A DNA stretch of 64,000 nt from SYFT01 sp964471115 (GCA_964471115.1 CAYYFE010000004.1:1-64000); one strand, 5' to 3'; counted from the stretch's first letter, positions 1 to 7,032 are shown. The notes: a model not told the origin generated them from the letters alone. A program made the numbers and translations.

Positions 1-824
1 TGTCCGGGCCGCGGTTTTCGAAGAACTTGCGCGCGTTGCCGGTCAGGTCGGTGACCCACACGTCCGACCACGCCGAATCGTCCACCTTCGTCGTCGGGCG
101 CGTGACAAATGCGACGGTCGTGCTGTCGGGCGACCACTGCGGATCGCTCACCACGAAATCACCCTTGGTCAGCCGCGCGGTCTTGCCGCTTTCCACGTCG
201 TGCGTCCACAGGTGGGTCCACCGGAATTTCTCGTCCACCACCTCGGCGTCATCGCGGTCGCGCTGGCGGCGGCGGTCGTCGGCGGTCAGCGGATCCTGCG
301 CGGTGAGCAGCAGCATCCGGCCGTCGGGCGAGATGGAGAAGCCGGACACGCCGCCTTCGTGTTTGGTGGCCTGCCAGGCTTCGCCGCCATCGGTGTACAT
401 CATGTAGACCTGATTGCCGCCGCCGTCGCCGCCTGCGGCCGCGCCGCCTCCGGCCGGGGCCGCGCCGGTGGCCGCGGGTCGCGACGAAAGAAACGCGATG
501 CGCCGGCCGTCGGGGAACCACGCCGGCGAGGTGGTGTTCGACGCGCCAAACGTCAGCTGCCGGCGCTCGGTGCCGTCAATCTTCACGCGCCAGATGTGCG
601 TCCGCGTCCGCAGCTGCGCATCCTCCCAGTCGCGCACCGCCTGGGTGTAGAGCACCCATTGGCCATCGGGTGAGATGGTGGGGCTGCCGACCGTCACCAT
701 GTTCTGGGTGTCACGCACCGTCATCAGGCGCGGCGAGCTCTGCGACTGGCGGGCGTCCAGGGTGAGGCCTGGGGCGGCAAGGGCGGCGACGAGCGCGGTG
801 GCAATCAGGCGGGTGCGAGGCATA
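1..824 (-). CDS. S9-family peptidase, N-terminal part (runs off the window)
   Basis: This secreted prolyl-oligopeptidase/acylaminoacyl-peptidase-type protein is cut by the window edge. Reading from the ATG at 824, the first 25 residues are a signal peptide (MPRTRLIATALVAALAAPG). They are followed by beta-propeller blades with TolB/WD40-like phrases: 'SPDGQWVLYTQ', 'WFPDGRRIAFLSSRP', 'SISPDGRMLLLTAQD' and 'WSPDSTTVAFVTRP'. A Gly/Ala-rich insert lies near residues 115-140. Only about 274 residues are visible and the C-terminal alpha/beta-hydrolase domain with the Ser-Asp-His triad would lie outside, so the peptidase assignment rests on the propeller alone. A TolB-like or amidohydrolase-linked propeller is the alternative. 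The gene diverges from the D-aminoacylase gene at 871. Confidence 0.75.
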
Positions 825-870
825 TGGAGATCTCCCGCGCGCATGATACGCCTTCCTGTATGCTCCCCGC

Positions 871-2562
871 ATGCGCATCCGATTTCTGACCGGCCTTGGT
901 GTGGCCGTGGCTTCGGCCGCGATGCTGGCCGCACAGACCGCGGCGCCTGTTCAGGCGTTTGACCTGCTCATCAAGAACGGCCGGGTGTACGACGGCACCG
1001 GCAATCCCTGGTTTCCCGCTGACATCGGCGTCCGCGGCGATCGTATCGTTGCGGTTGGCCGGCTGGCCGACGCCACGGCGGCGCGTGTGATTGACGCCGC
1101 CGGCAAGTACGTGTCGCCCGGCTTCATCGACATTCACTCGCATGCCGACGATGGAGCGCGGCCGCAGGGGGGATTCCGCGACCAGAATCCGCAGGTGCGC
1201 GCGGCGCCGAACCTGGTGACGCAGGGCATCACGACCGTGGTGGTCAATCAGGACGGGCGATCGCCCTGGCCCATTGCGACGCAGCGGGCGCTCATCGAGA
1301 AGAACCGGATTGGCCCCAACACCATGCTGCTGGTGGGGCATGGCGCCGTGCGGTCGCAGGTGATGGGGCGCGACACGCGGCGGCCGGCGACCGACGAGGA
1401 AATTGTGAAGATGCGTGCGCTGGTGCGGCAGGCGCTGGAGGAAGGCGCGGTGGGCATGAGCGCCGGCCTCGAGTACGAGCCGGGCCGATGGAGCACAACG
1501 GCCGAGGTGGTGGAACTGGCGAAGGAGCTGCCGGCGTTTGAAGGTGTGTACATCTCGCACGAGCGCAGCGAAGGCAGTGACCCGCTGTGGTACGTGCCCA
1601 GTCAGGATGGGCCGGGGCCGCCGACCTTGCTGGATGCGGTGCGCGAGACGATTGAGATTGGGGAGAAGTCAGGCGCGCGCGTCGTCGCGTCGCACATCAA
1701 GGCGAAGGGCGCCAACTACTGGGGGTCGAGCGCGGCGGCGATCAGTCTGATCGAGCGGGCGCGTGCGCGCGGCGTGGATGTGTGGGCCGATCAGTACCCC
1801 TACCCGACCAGCGGCACCGACGGATCGACCGTGCTGATTCCCGACTGGGCGGTGCGGCCGGGCAACGCGACGCAGCCGGCCGGCGGGCGGGCCGAGGCGC
1901 TGCGCACGACCTTGCGCGACGCGAAGCTGGCGGCCACCGTGCGGTCGGACATCGCGCACGAGATCGCCCGTCGTGGCGGTGCGGATAACGTGGTGGTCTA
2001 CGAGTACACGGACAAGTCGCTGTACGGCAAGACGCTGGCCGAGATTGCGACGCTCTGGCGGGTGGATCCGGTGGAGGCGGCCATTCAGATTCAGCTCGAG
2101 GGGCTGCCCAACCGCGCCGGTGGCGCGCGCATGCGCGGGTTCTCCATGCATGAGAACGACATGGAGGCGTTTGCGCGGCAGCCGTGGGTGGCGACCTCGA
2201 CCGACGCGGGCATTGCGCTGCTGGACGGGCCGCCGTCCACGCACGCGCGCTTCTACGGCAGCTTCCCGCGCAAGATCCGGCACTACGCCATCGAGCGCGG
2301 TGTGCTGACGGTGGAGTCGGCCATCCGGTCGTCCACGTCGCTGCCCGCGGCCATCATGGGGCTCAAGGACCGGGGCCTCATTCGTGAAGGCATGGCGGCC
2401 GACCTCGTCATCTTCGACCTGGCGGCCATTCGCGACAAGGCGACGTTCTTCGAGCCGCATCAGTACTCGGAAGGGATCGAGTATGTCTTCGTCAACGGCG
2501 TCGCCGTCGTCGACGCCACCAGGGTGACCTGGGCGCTGCCCGGCAAGATCATCACGCGTTAG
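871..2562 (+). CDS. N-acyl-D-amino-acid deacylase (D-aminoacylase), secreted
   Basis: A 563-residue amidohydrolase-superfamily enzyme that would hydrolyse N-acyl-D-amino acids to the free D-amino acid and an acid. It starts with an export signal (MRIRFLTGLGVAVASAAMLA), followed by the typical small beta domain ('DLLIKNGRVYDGTGNPWF'). The metal-binding motif 'GFIDIHSHADD' has H89 and H91, and further candidate ligands lie in 'VVASHIKAKGANYWG' and 'STDAGIALL'. The C-terminus closes with the usual 'GLIREGMAADLVIFD' phrase of this family. Length fits the family (about 480-570 aa). The D-amino-acid preference is inferred from family resemblance and a dihydroorotase-like activity cannot be excluded. 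A possible terminator follows directly. Confidence 0.88.
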   Translation: MRIRFLTGLGVAVASAAMLAAQTAAPVQAFDLLIKNGRVYDGTGNPWFPADIGVRGDRIVAVGRLADATAARVIDAAGKYVSPGFIDIHSHADDGARPQGGFRDQNPQVRAAPNLVTQGITTVVVNQDGRSPWPIATQRALIEKNRIGPNTMLLVGHGAVRSQVMGRDTRRPATDEEIVKMRALVRQALEEGAVGMSAGLEYEPGRWSTTAEVVELAKELPAFEGVYISHERSEGSDPLWYVPSQDGPGPPTLLDAVRETIEIGEKSGARVVASHIKAKGANYWGSSAAAISLIERARARGVDVWADQYPYPTSGTDGSTVLIPDWAVRPGNATQPAGGRAEALRTTLRDAKLAATVRSDIAHEIARRGGADNVVVYEYTDKSLYGKTLAEIATLWRVDPVEAAIQIQLEGLPNRAGGARMRGFSMHENDMEAFARQPWVATSTDAGIALLDGPPSTHARFYGSFPRKIRHYAIERGVLTVESAIRSSTSLPAAIMGLKDRGLIREGMAADLVIFDLAAIRDKATFFEPHQYSEGIEYVFVNGVAVVDATRVTWALPGKIITR

Positions 2563-2568
2563 TGGAGT

Positions 2569-2588
2569 CCCGGGTCGTCAGACCTGGG
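2569..2588 (+). terminator. Candidate hairpin after the D-aminoacylase gene
   Basis: An 8-bp stem (CCCGGGTC / GACCTGGG, one G-T pair) with a GTCA loop lies 7 nt after the stop codon. There is no T-tract, so Rho-independent function is uncertain. Confidence 0.4.
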
Positions 2589-2603
2589 GTCATGAGGTGA
2601 TTC

Positions 2604-2975
2604 ATGGATCTCGGATCGTTTTCCGTCAGCCTCGCCGTCAAGGACATTGCGGCGTCGAAGGCCTTCTACGAGAAGCTTGGCTTCACGACGATGGGTGGGA
2701 ATCAGGAGCAGGGGTGGCTGATTCTCAAGAACGGCAGCCACATCATCGGGTTGTTCCAGGGCATGTTCGACAAGAACATCCTGACGTTCAACCCCGGGTG
2801 GGATCAGGACGCGAAAGCCGTGGATCCCTTCACCGATGTGCGCGAGTTGCAGCGCCGGCTCAAGGCGGCCGGCCTGACGCTGACGGCCGAGTGTGACGAG
2901 TCGACCACAGGGCCCGCGCACATCACGCTGTCGGATCCGGACGGCAATCCGATCCTGATCGACCAGCATCGCTGA
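2604..2975 (+). CDS. VOC (glyoxalase/dioxygenase-fold) protein
   Basis: A 123-residue single vicinal-oxygen-chelate domain. It shows the beta-alpha-beta-beta-beta pattern starting 'SFSVSLAVKDIAASKAFYEK' and ending 'ITLSDPDGNPILIDQH', the usual VOC end signature that carries a metal ligand or its remnant. It has no signal peptide. It is followed 10 nt later by a second VOC gene, so the two are probably co-transcribed. VOC proteins range from glyoxalase I to antibiotic-binding proteins and substrate cannot be told from sequence. Confidence 0.85.
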   Translation: MDLGSFSVSLAVKDIAASKAFYEKLGFTTMGGNQEQGWLILKNGSHIIGLFQGMFDKNILTFNPGWDQDAKAVDPFTDVRELQRRLKAAGLTLTAECDESTTGPAHITLSDPDGNPILIDQHR

Positions 2976-2985
2976 GCGGGTTGTC

Positions 2986-3417
2986 GTGTCAGCGCCGCGC
3001 CGGGCCCTGGTGCACGTGTCGCTCGTCGTCCGTGACTACGACGAGGCGTTGCAGTTCTACACGCAGAAGCTCGACTTCGAGGTGATCGAGGACCTCGAGC
3101 AGCCCGACCAGGGCAAGCGGTGGGTCGTTGTGGCGCCGAAGGGATCCACGGAGGCGACGATCCTGCTGGCGCGCGCGTCGACGCCTGAGCAGCAGGCGGT
3201 CATCGGCCGCCAGACCGGCGGCCGCGTCGGGTTCTTCCTCAGCACGGACGACTTCTGGCGCGACTACCGGCTCTTCACCTCGCGCGGTGTGCGTTTCGTG
3301 CGCGAGCCGAAGGAGGCCGACTACGGCATCGTCGCCGTGTTCGAGGACCTGTACGGGAACCAGTGGGACCTGTTGCAGCTGCGATCCGACCATCCCATCG
3401 CCCGCCGGCTCGGCTGA
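2986..3417 (+). CDS. VOC (glyoxalase-like) protein with GTG start
   Basis: A 143-residue VOC-fold protein. The first half carries 'VHVSLVVRDYDEALQFYTQK', the second half 'VRFVREPKEADYGIVAVFE' and the terminal signature 'DLYGNQWDLLQL'. The pattern resembles glyoxalase-like proteins often annotated as extradiol dioxygenases. The GTG at 2986 is the first start after the upstream stop and places the N-terminus correctly for the fold. It probably forms a bicistronic unit with the VOC gene at 2604. Substrate is unknown. Confidence 0.85.
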   Translation: MSAPRRALVHVSLVVRDYDEALQFYTQKLDFEVIEDLEQPDQGKRWVVVAPKGSTEATILLARASTPEQQAVIGRQTGGRVGFFLSTDDFWRDYRLFTSRGVRFVREPKEADYGIVAVFEDLYGNQWDLLQLRSDHPIARRLG

Positions 3418-3444
3418 GTGATGCTGAGTCGTGACCGCGGCGGC

Positions 3445-3605
3445 CGGTCGTCGGACCTCCGCGGAGTGAGGCTCGAAACCTGCGCCTCCGCCGGCGTGTC
3501 CTTGCGTCAGCTCGCGTGGGGACCCCCATCCCCACGCTGGTGGTCATCGGCTCCGGCTCAGCTTTCGTGCCTTCGAGTCGCCTCACTCCGAGTCGGTCCG
3601 TCGCC
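3445..3605. repeat. Composite palindrome with nested hairpin
   Basis: Two long imperfect inverted arms (about 3445-3480 and 3572-3605) contain a perfect 11-bp core, CGGAGTGAGGC at 3462-3472 and its complement at 3580-3590. Nested inside is a perfect 9-bp hairpin, GCGTGGGGA (3514-3522) with TCCCCACGC (3529-3537). The 250-bp stretch 3418-3669 holds no convincing gene. The structure may be a terminator, a non-autonomous element or a structured RNA. Confidence 0.45.
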
Positions 3606-3663
3606 CATCCGCCGCGCTCACCCGGCGGGTTGACGCGACCCACAGTTTGGTCCGCCGTCGAGG

Positions 3664-3909
3664 TTTCACTTGCATGAATCGGTGATTCAGCGCGCGGTGA
3701 CTGCGGCGGCGAGGGAGGCGGGGGTCACCGCGAGGGTCACGTGTCACACGTTCCGGCATTCGTTTGCCACGCATTTGCTCGAGTCGGGCAGCGACATCCG
3801 GACCGTGCAGGAGTTGCTGGGCCATGCGGACGTGTCGACGACCATGATCTACACGCATGTGTTGAACCGCGGTGGGCTGGGGGTGACGAGCCCGATGGAT
3901 CGACTGTGA
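3664..3909 (+). pseudogene. intI: Integron integrase, C-terminal remnant
   Basis: The last 80 or so residues of an integron-type tyrosine recombinase. The fragment reads 'HLHESVIQRAVTAAAREAG', then the catalytic 'HTFRHSFATHLL' (HxxR), 'ELLGH' and the nucleophile context 'STTMIYTHVL'. It ends 'GGLGVTSPMDRL', a tail close to the IntI1 ending 'GGAGVRSPLDAL', which separates integron integrases from ordinary XerC/D. Two thirds of the enzyme, including the first catalytic Arg and the core-binding domain, are missing. Just upstream a different frame reads 'SLVRRRG', which could be the shifted continuation. The remnant points in the same direction as the cassettes, unlike class 1 integrons. It should be inactive on its own. 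Confidence 0.85.
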
Positions 3910-3948
3910 GCGGCCGCATGGGCCAACGTGGATGTGGTCCGGATGTGG

Positions 3949-4192
3949 ATGGCTGCGGGGCGGCCGCAGCCATGCACGTTCGGGTCCGGACGGGTGTTCC
4001 GCGAAATGCCGCAGGCACAAGCAGTTGCGGCCATGCGGCGTTCCTGTGCGTCGTGCATGGCTGCGAAGCGGCCGCAGCCATGCATCGGCTCCGCAGCCAT
4101 GCACGCGTTGATGAATGGTGGCCTCCCCGCTATCATTCGGCGAGTCAACAAGATATGGAGATGTTCGACGACGCCGGTCTGTGCATGGCTGC
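3949..4192. repeat. Cluster of CATGGCTGC motifs in the attI-like region
   Basis: Between the integrase remnant and the first cassette the motif ATGGCTGC occurs three times forward (3949, 4057, 4185) and three times inverted (GCAGCCAT near 3966, 4075 and 4093). Two pairs form perfect inverted repeats: 3949-3958 with 3964-3973 (10 bp), and 4054-4065 with 4073-4084 (12 bp). The 360-bp gap 3910-4269 has no other clear gene. The motifs may be recombinase or regulator binding sites. That role is inference. Confidence 0.6.
4108..4136 (+). promoter_or_regulatory. Candidate cassette promoter (Pc-like)
   Basis: TTGATG (4108-4113), exactly 17 nt spacer, TATCAT (4131-4136): 4/6 and 5/6 matches to the sigma70 boxes in a GC-rich setting. 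It lies about 90 bp upstream of the first cassette junction and points into the array, where a Pc promoter belongs when the integrase has the same orientation as the cassettes. Confidence 0.6.
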
Positions 4193-4229
4193 AGGGGTTC
4201 GTTTAGCGGTCTACTCCATGACTAGTTAG
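4155..4229 (+). CDS. Possible 24-codon leader ORF ending at the cassette junction
   Basis: The first ATG after the candidate Pc promoter opens a 24-residue ORF (MEMFDDAGLCMAAGVRLAVY...). Its TAG stop lies inside the GTTAGCC junction of cassette 1. It has no recognisable Shine-Dalgarno. Class 1 integrons are known to have short attI ORFs that help translation of the first cassette, and this could be an analogue. It may equally be chance. Confidence 0.3.
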   Translation: MEMFDDAGLCMAAGVRLAVYSMTS

Positions 4230-4231
4230 CC
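4225..4231 (+). other. attI/cassette 1 junction (GTTAGCC)
   Basis: The seven bases are the reverse complement of the R'' box GGCTAAC at 4717-4723 of the same cassette, which marks this as the point where cassette 1 was inserted, presumably the attI crossover. Confidence 0.75.
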
Positions 4232-4269
4232 AGACAACGCGCTAGCATTCACACAGGACCGGAGGCGCG

Positions 4270-4518
4270 ATGCAGACGACCGTGTACCTCGGGATAGCGA
4301 TCCTCGCTGGACTCGGCGTGACCGCAGCCCTGCTGACGAACCGCCTGGCCAATCGACGCCATTCGCTGACGCGCGGAGTGGTCGTCGGCGGTGGCTTGGT
4401 CCTCGCGGGCATCCTCTTTGGGGTGGAGCGATGGCTCGGCTACGGCCTGATCGGGCTCGGCGTGCTCGTTGCGGTGATCAGCACGCGCCGCGAGGCGAGT
4501 CGATTGCGTCGCGGCTAG
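4270..4518 (+). CDS. Cassette 1: small membrane protein
   Basis: An 82-residue hydrophobic protein with two or three membrane segments: roughly residues 4-22 (starting VYLGIAILAGLGVTAALLT), 36-52 and 56-70 (LGYGLIGLGVLVAVIS). The C-terminus is basic (STRREASRLRRG). GGAGG sits four bases before the ATG, supporting the start. It is the first gene behind the candidate Pc promoter and so probably the best expressed cassette gene. No family is recognised. Size and topology resemble the cassette membrane proteins at 7796 and 8970, though sequence similarity is not obvious. Confidence 0.75.
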   Translation: MQTTVYLGIAILAGLGVTAALLTNRLANRRHSLTRGVVVGGGLVLAGILFGVERWLGYGLIGLGVLVAVISTRREASRLRRG

Positions 4519-4572
4519 CGCGCTAACGGCCGCCTCGTGGTCGCATGTCGCCGACGTCGTATGGAGCGACGA

Positions 4573-4704
4573 ATGCACGCGACATCTCCGCTCGTGGCGC
4601 TCGCGGCTGTATGCGCGCACCTGAGCGCCGCAACCGCGCAAGATCGAGCGCCCGTCGGCTGCCTGCGCTTCGTTCGTGAAGGGGGCTCGCTGGCGTGCGG
4701 CTGA
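4573..4704 (+). CDS. Cassette 1: putative secreted micropeptide
   Basis: A 43-codon ORF just before the attC. It begins with a signal-peptide-like stretch (MHATSPLVALAAVCAHLSAA) and a plausible cleavage site after 'TAQ', leaving a mature peptide of about 20 residues with two cysteines (VGCLRFVREGGSLACG). GGAG lies six bases before the ATG. An in-frame upstream ATG at 4561 would add four residues. The two cysteines could form a disulfide. No homologue is recognised and a chance ORF is possible. Confidence 0.45.
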   Translation: MHATSPLVALAAVCAHLSAATAQDRAPVGCLRFVREGGSLACG

Positions 4705-4716
4705 AGCATCCCCACC

Positions 4717-4826
4717 GGCTAACCTCGCGTTGGTCCTGACGGCGGCTTCAAGGATGCCGCCTTGCTCGCTCCGCTTGCTGGCGGCAACCTATGGAAAGAC
4801 GCCGCAGGACAACGCGGGCGTTAGGC
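4717..4826 (+). other. attC site 1 (110 bp)
   Basis: R'' GGCTAAC (4717-4723) and R' GTTAGGC (4820-4826). The inner arms CGCGTTGgTCCTGaCGGC and GCCGCAGGACAACGCG pair with two unpaired bases (G and A) on one side, the extrahelical bases that orient attC recombination. The loop is longer than in the other sites. Confidence 0.88.
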
Positions 4827-4845
4827 CGTTCAAGAGAAAAGCTGA

Positions 4846-5691
4846 ATGCTTCGACAAGCGGTGGCCGTCGTCTTCATCGCGATCGGGGTGCTCGCGTACG
4901 GTGGTTGCGCCTCCGTGGTCGCAAGACCGGCGACTCAGGGGACCATTGTGCCGGACGCTGCACAGCGTTTGCATGTGGCGGTTCTAGTCCTGACGAGCGG
5001 CTCGGTCGACGAACTGTATCAGACCGAATTGACACGCCTCGACGCGCTCTGCGGTGGAAAACCGGTTGGTTGTCGTTCTGCGTCTTTCAAGGGCCGTCGG
5101 CTTGCCATTGGCATCCTGCGAGATGAACCCAAGAATGACGCTCGGGTGGCCGGAACGATCTATGCCAGCCTTCGGGTGCGTCGGGGTACGTTCGAACCTG
5201 CGGGATGGGGTCAGTTCGAAACGCTTGCGGTCGCCTTGGAAGTCGAGTCGCGTACGCAACCAGGGCGCTTTCACGAGTGGATCTCTGACGTTGGAGATTG
5301 GTCATACGGTGTCCATGTGGAGGGCGTCGGTGTCCGGGGCCAGTGGGTCCATGTGGTCCATCCCATTGGAGCGCGGGGCTGGCTGTCACCGGAGGGGCCG
5401 GTTCTACAGGCGACAGCCGAATCTATCCAAGGCCAGATCGTGCGCTTGGCCGGGGTCACGGTGCAATGGCCGGACGGTTCTCGCAGGACCGCCGAGACCG
5501 GGAATTATCTGATTGAGGCAGTAAGAGGTCGGGACATCGAATTTCGCGCTGAGGTCGAGTCTGACTTCGCATGCGGCGACCCAGTGGAGCCGCCGAAGGT
5601 CCTGCCGCCCACTCTGCGGTCAACAGCTGCCGACTTCTTCAGTCCGGATGGCTCATCACGCTTCGCGGTTGTGTACACCAAGGGATGTTGA
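4846..5691 (+). CDS. Cassette 2: putative lipoprotein of unknown function
   Basis: A 281-residue protein with a lipoprotein signal: hydrophobic residues 4-18 and the lipobox 'AYGGC', so it should be exported and lipid-anchored. The mature part is mixed alpha/beta, with a central 'EWISDVGDWSYGVHVEGVGV' region, 'VHPIGARGWLSPEGPVL' and four cysteines after the lipobox (including 'CGGKPVGC' and 'FACGD'). It fills cassette 2. No family is recognised. Confidence 0.75.
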   Translation: MLRQAVAVVFIAIGVLAYGGCASVVARPATQGTIVPDAAQRLHVAVLVLTSGSVDELYQTELTRLDALCGGKPVGCRSASFKGRRLAIGILRDEPKNDARVAGTIYASLRVRRGTFEPAGWGQFETLAVALEVESRTQPGRFHEWISDVGDWSYGVHVEGVGVRGQWVHVVHPIGARGWLSPEGPVLQATAESIQGQIVRLAGVTVQWPDGSRRTAETGNYLIEAVRGRDIEFRAEVESDFACGDPVEPPKVLPPTLRSTAADFFSPDGSSRFAVVYTKGC

Positions 5692-5694
5692 CCG

Positions 5695-5768
5695 GCCTAA
5701 CTCGGCATGCAGCCGACAGCGGCGCGTGTCAGAATGAGCGCCGCTGCGGCTGATGCCGGGCGTTAGGC
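5695..5768 (+). other. attC site 2 (74 bp)
   Basis: R'' GCCTAAC (5695-5701), R' GTTAGGC (5762-5768). The arms CGGCATgCAGCCGaCAGCGG and its partner pair with extrahelical G and A. It is nearly identical to attC 5 at 7691. Confidence 0.93.
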
Positions 5769-5810
5769 ATCCGCGTTCAACACCAAGCTCAGACGACGGT
5801 AGAATCGGCC

Positions 5811-6152
5811 GTGCTCCTTCCGAATGCGGACCGTGCGGAGATTGATCCCAGGAAGCTGCATGGGTACCTCCTTAATCCGACGCATCCGGTGGGTCGATTC
5901 AAGGCCAGATTCTTCGCCGCTTTGGGCTACTCCGCAGACGACTGGCAGACCTTGGAGGCAGACCTCCGGATTCAGCATCTGAGCCAGCCGGCCCAGCCAG
6001 CGCCGCCAGAGCCCCACGGCCAGCCATGGACAATTCGGGCTATCCTCATAGGACCGAACGGGCAGTCAGCCAGCGTGGTCAGCGTGTGGATCGTTCTCGT
6101 CAATACTGACCTGCCGCGGTTCGTGACCGCATATCCGGGAGACGCCCTATGA
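5811..6152 (+). CDS. Cassette 3: DUF6883-like protein
   Basis: A 113-residue protein from a GTG start. The segment 'KLHGYLLNPTHPVGRFKARF' followed by 'FAALGYSADDW', and the later 'GPNGQSASVVSVWIV' and 'LPRFVTAYPG', match the DUF6883 family as I remember it. That family occurs as small stand-alone proteins or at the C-terminus of polymorphic-toxin-like proteins. The next gene, a DUF4926 protein, overlaps it by four bases (ATGA). Such a tight pair in a cassette suggests a toxin with its antidote. That role is inference. Confidence 0.75.
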   Translation: MLLPNADRAEIDPRKLHGYLLNPTHPVGRFKARFFAALGYSADDWQTLEADLRIQHLSQPAQPAPPEPHGQPWTIRAILIGPNGQSASVVSVWIVLVNTDLPRFVTAYPGDAL

Positions 6153-6397
6153 CGCTGCATCCCCTCGACGTCGTCGTTCTGACGCACGACCTGCCGGCCC
6201 ACGGCCTGCGGGCCGGCGACCTTGGGGCCGTCGTCGAGGTGTACTCGCCTGACGCGGTCGGGGTTGAGTTTGTCGCGGCATCAGGACGAACCCAAGCCCT
6301 CGTGACGCTCCATCCCGCCGACCTCCGCGAAGTTGCCGACAACGATCTGGTTTCCGTGCGGCCAGGGGGCTCGAGTGCATCCGGGCGCGATGCCTAA
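6149..6397 (+). CDS. Cassette 3: DUF4926 protein
   Basis: An 82-residue protein matching the DUF4926 pattern: 'LDVVVLTHDLPAHGLRAGDL', 'GAVVEVYSPDAVGVEFVAAS', 'ALVTLHPADLREV'. It is a small beta-rich domain commonly found next to DUF6883 proteins. It starts inside the stop of the upstream gene, so translation is likely coupled. The stop codon TAA lies inside the R'' box of attC 3, which packs the cassette without spare bases. A partner or immunity role for DUF6883 is plausible but unproven. Confidence 0.8.
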   Translation: MTLHPLDVVVLTHDLPAHGLRAGDLGAVVEVYSPDAVGVEFVAASGRTQALVTLHPADLREVADNDLVSVRPGGSSASGRDA

Positions 6398-6466
6398 CTT
6401 GCGCTGCACCCGACGGCCGCGCCGTCAGGAGCCGAGTGCGGCCGCGGGTGAGCGCTGTCGTTAGAC
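6392..6466 (+). other. attC site 3 (75 bp)
   Basis: R'' GCCTAAC (6392-6398), R' GTTAGAC (6460-6466). The arms GCGCTgCACCCGaCGGCCGC and GCGGCCGCGGGTGAGCGC pair with extrahelical G and A. It belongs to a second attC sub-family shared with sites 6 and 7. Confidence 0.93.
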
Positions 6467-6517
6467 CTCGGAATCAACAGGGTCTTGGTTCGCAATTCAA
6501 AAGGAGTAGGCGGTTTC

Positions 6518-6706
6518 ATGACGCCAGTGGTTGAGAAGCTCGTCGCGGAAGTCGAAGCACTGCCCGCGGACCAGCGTGAGGAGGTCATCGCGGCGTTGTT
6601 GCGACGTGCGAGCACCGAGGACCACGATTTGCCCAGCGACGCCGACTTGGTGGCTGCGGCAGATGCGCTGTTTCAGGAATTCGACAAGCACGAGCAGGGC
6701 CAGTGA
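6518..6706 (+). CDS. Cassette 4: antitoxin-like protein paired with PemK/MazF
   Basis: A 62-residue acidic protein, 'MTPVVEKLVAEVEALPADQ' followed by 'REEVIAALLRRAS'. It resembles the short helical antitoxin/addiction-module proteins that precede type II toxins. The AAAAGGAG upstream supports the ATG at 6518 rather than an earlier GTG. It overlaps the toxin gene by four bases (GTGA), the classic coupled toxin-antitoxin layout. It should bind the toxin and may autorepress the pair. No DNA-binding domain is obvious. Confidence 0.75.
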   Translation: MTPVVEKLVAEVEALPADQREEVIAALLRRASTEDHDLPSDADLVAAADALFQEFDKHEQGQ

Positions 6707-7032
6707 GCCAGCCGCGGCGTGGCGAGGGGTGGCTGGTCGACTTGGGCATAGTCGCCAAGGTGCGTCGGGCTCTGGTCATCAGTGTGCCCGCCACGGATAT
6801 CGATCGCGCCCTCGTCACCTTGATTCCTCATACCACCAGCGTCCGAGCCTCCCAATTCGAGGCGGCGGTTCGGGTTCCGTTCCTGAGGGAGGGCGCGTTC
6901 GACTGCCAGAACCTGATCACCATTCCTCATGCGAAGCTGCTTCGCGTGCTGGGTCGCCTGTCTTCCGCGCAACTCAGCGAAGTCGAGTCGGCGGTACGGA
7001 CTTGGCTCGGGCTCGAGAAGTCCGAGGTCTAA
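6703..7032 (+). CDS. Cassette 4: PemK/MazF-type mRNA interferase toxin
   Basis: A 109-residue protein with the PemK/MazF fold pattern: 'RRGEGWLVDLGIVAKVRRAL', 'VISVPATDIDRALVTLIPHT', 'DCQNLITIPHAKLLRVLGRL' and a C-terminal helix. MazF enzymes cut mRNA at short sequences and the antitoxin blocks the active site. The GTG start overlaps the antitoxin stop. Its stop codon lies in the R'' box of attC 4. Toxin-antitoxin pairs are known to stabilise large cassette arrays against loss. Confidence 0.82.
   Translation: MSQPRRGEGWLVDLGIVAKVRRALVISVPATDIDRALVTLIPHTTSVRASQFEAAVRVPFLREGAFDCQNLITIPHAKLLRVLGRLSSAQLSEVESAVRTWLGLEKSEV

Noticed and set aside
1669..2460. Long antisense reading frame inside the D-aminoacylase gene
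   Set aside because: Arg/His-rich shadow of a high-GC gene. The same applies to long opposite frames at 23668-24591, 37390-39663, 41891-42982, 44150-45580 and 48572-50203.
3670..3909. XerC/XerD housekeeping recombinase
   Set aside because: The C-terminal tail GGLGVTSPMDRL and the adjoining attC array fit an integron integrase; the fragment is also far too short to be functional.
4519..4560. Extra attC beginning at GCTAAC (4527)
   Set aside because: No complementary right half or GTTRRRY box follows at normal distance, and cassette 1 start matches the R'' at 4717 instead.
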